This document shows positions 8,093 to 8,681 of a stretch of DNA of 8,681 bases, piece by piece (position 1 is the first letter of the stretch; every line of letters starts with the position of its first letter). Origin of the DNA: Bacteroidota bacterium (GTDB taxonomy: Bacteria; Bacteroidota; Bacteroidia; Bacteroidales; 4484-276); contig JABMQA010000424.1 of NCBI GenBank assembly GCA_013203545.1, positions 1 to 8,681 on the forward strand, given 5' to 3'. The notes beneath the pieces were generated by a model. The model searched no databases. It was not told the origin of the DNA and was given only the letters and a program-made list of their open reading frames with translations. The position numbers were made by a program, and so were the translations under genes.

Positions 8093-8144
8093 AAATCAAG
8101 GATGGCAGCAAAGCTATGCGACACCTGAGGTTAAATCAAGGATG
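8093..8144. repeat. Perfect 12-base direct repeat flanking the operon promoter
   Basis: AAATCAAGGATG occurs at 8093-8104 and again at 8133-8144, in the same orientation, 40 bases start to start. The first copy covers the predicted transcription start of the operon. The second overlaps its -33 TTG. The spacing is close to four turns of B-DNA, so both copies would face the same side of the helix, as expected for a pair of regulator sites. A transcription-factor role is inference. Confidence 0.6.
8109..8139 (-). promoter_or_regulatory. Promoter of the three-gene secreted-protein operon
   Basis: On the minus strand a TTG (8139-8137) is followed, after 20 bases, by TAGCTTTG (8116-8109). This is an exact match to the Bacteroidota primary-sigma pattern TTG-N19-21-TAnnTTTG. 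Transcription would begin near 8103, leaving a leader of about 40 bases before the ATG at 8063. No other comparable promoter was seen in the two short gaps further down the operon, so this one probably drives all three genes. Confidence 0.65.
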
Positions 8145-8183
8145 AATGACTGAATGGTAGTCTTTAGATTATGTGTGGCAGGA

Positions 8184-8191
8184 TAAATTTA
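8184..8191 (+). promoter_or_regulatory. Weak candidate -7 box for the TPR gene
   Basis: TAAATTTA matches TAnnTTTG at all fixed positions except the last. It lies 38 bases before the ATG at 8230. No TTG was found at the proper distance upstream, so this is only the best available candidate in the divergent gap. Confidence 0.2.
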
Positions 8192-8229
8192 GTTAACGGC
8201 TGAAGAATTTTCATAAATTCGCAAATAAA

Positions 8230-8681
8230 ATGCAACAGTTGATAGGTATATCGAAAATAACGATACGATTTTTTTTACCTGGCTTTTTATTTTTAATACT
8301 GGCCGGCGGACCATCCTATGCTGGAAAGATCGACAGTCTGAAAAGAACATTGCAGGAAACTGACCAACTTACCCATCTCAAAACGTTAATCGAAATATCC
8401 AATGCCTATCGAAAAGCGAACCCGGACAGCAGCTATGCCTATGCACAAAAGGCACTCAAGCTCTCAGGAAACCAGAAATACTGGTCGGAACGGCTATCAG
8501 CGTTCGACAACCTAAGTACTTTTTTTTGGGATACCAGGGAATACGATTCCTCACTGCTGATGCTGGATTCGGCAATAATACTTAGCTACAAACAAACTTC
8601 CGATAATGATGTCGCCTATTTTGAAAACAGCAAGGGCTACCGTTACTGGCATATGGGTATGTTTCCGCAGGCGCTTGAAAA
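8230..8681 (+). CDS. Exported TPR-repeat protein, N-terminal part (possible sensor of a regulator)
   Basis: An open frame runs from the ATG at 8230 to the window end without a stop (150 full codons). The start is firm: an in-frame TAA lies at 8194-8196 and no other start codon falls between. Residues 8-31 form a hydrophobic signal peptide or anchor (FFLPGFLFLILAG, possible cut after SYA). Helical repeats resembling TPR units follow at about 47-80 (LIEISNAYRKANPDSSYAYA, then QKALKLS), 83-120 and from about 125. This layout (export signal, then TPRs) is typical of the periplasmic sensor part of Bacteroidota TPR histidine kinases and TPR-LuxR-type regulators, which continue into a transmembrane helix and an output domain. 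The output part lies outside the window, so a plain TPR protein cannot be excluded. It is transcribed away from the secreted-protein operon, sharing the 166-base gap. Confidence 0.8.
   Translation, partial: MQQLIGISKITIRFFLPGFLFLILAGGPSYAGKIDSLKRTLQETDQLTHLKTLIEISNAYRKANPDSSYAYAQKALKLSGNQKYWSERLSAFDNLSTFFWDTREYDSSLLMLDSAIILSYKQTSDNDVAYFENSKGYRYWHMGMFPQALE

Noticed and set aside
8143..8156. Short direct repeat TGAATG-N2-TGAATG
   Set aside because: Six-base repeats are common by chance. It adjoins the second 12-base copy, but nothing independent supports it.
8249..8265. Small inverted repeat TATCG-N7-CGATA
   Set aside because: It lies inside the coding start of the TPR gene, is only 5 bp per arm, and is expected by chance in AT-rich DNA.

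Overview
The window looks like a chromosomal segment of a member of the Bacteroidota. Three things point there: a protein ending in a type A sorting domain of the type IX secretion system (T9SS), promoter boxes of the TAnnTTTG type used by that phylum, and A-rich upstream regions that mostly lack a Shine-Dalgarno sequence. There are no RNA genes, insertion sequences or CRISPR arrays.

Layout. Positions 1-835 (minus) hold the N-terminal 278 codons of a cytosolic M20-family dipeptidase (pepD); its 3' end lies outside the window. Positions 836-1190 are non-coding and contain a candidate pepD promoter and a clear intrinsic terminator (1111-1145) that ends the next transcription unit. Positions 1191-8063 (minus) hold three genes in a row that read as one operon. 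In transcription order they encode a 562-aa exported modular protein with a conserved SDLAEPFD-type C-terminal domain, an 849-aa Asp-box (BNR/sortilin-like) beta-propeller protein, and an 855-aa GEVED-domain protein with a T9SS sorting domain. The gaps between them are 13 and 53 bases, with no terminator or promoter seen in either. Positions 8064-8229 form a divergent control region. It carries a good promoter for the operon and a perfect 12-base direct repeat placed over that promoter. Positions 8230-8681 (plus) hold the start of an exported TPR protein, cut by the window edge.

How the parts may fit together. All three operon products have signal peptides and repeat-rich adhesive or scaffold-like architectures, so the operon probably supplies extracellular or cell-surface proteins. 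Only the last product carries a recognisable T9SS signal. The divergent TPR protein resembles the sensor half of Bacteroidota TPR regulators and could control the operon, but its output domain is not visible. The pepD gene appears to be an unrelated housekeeping neighbour.
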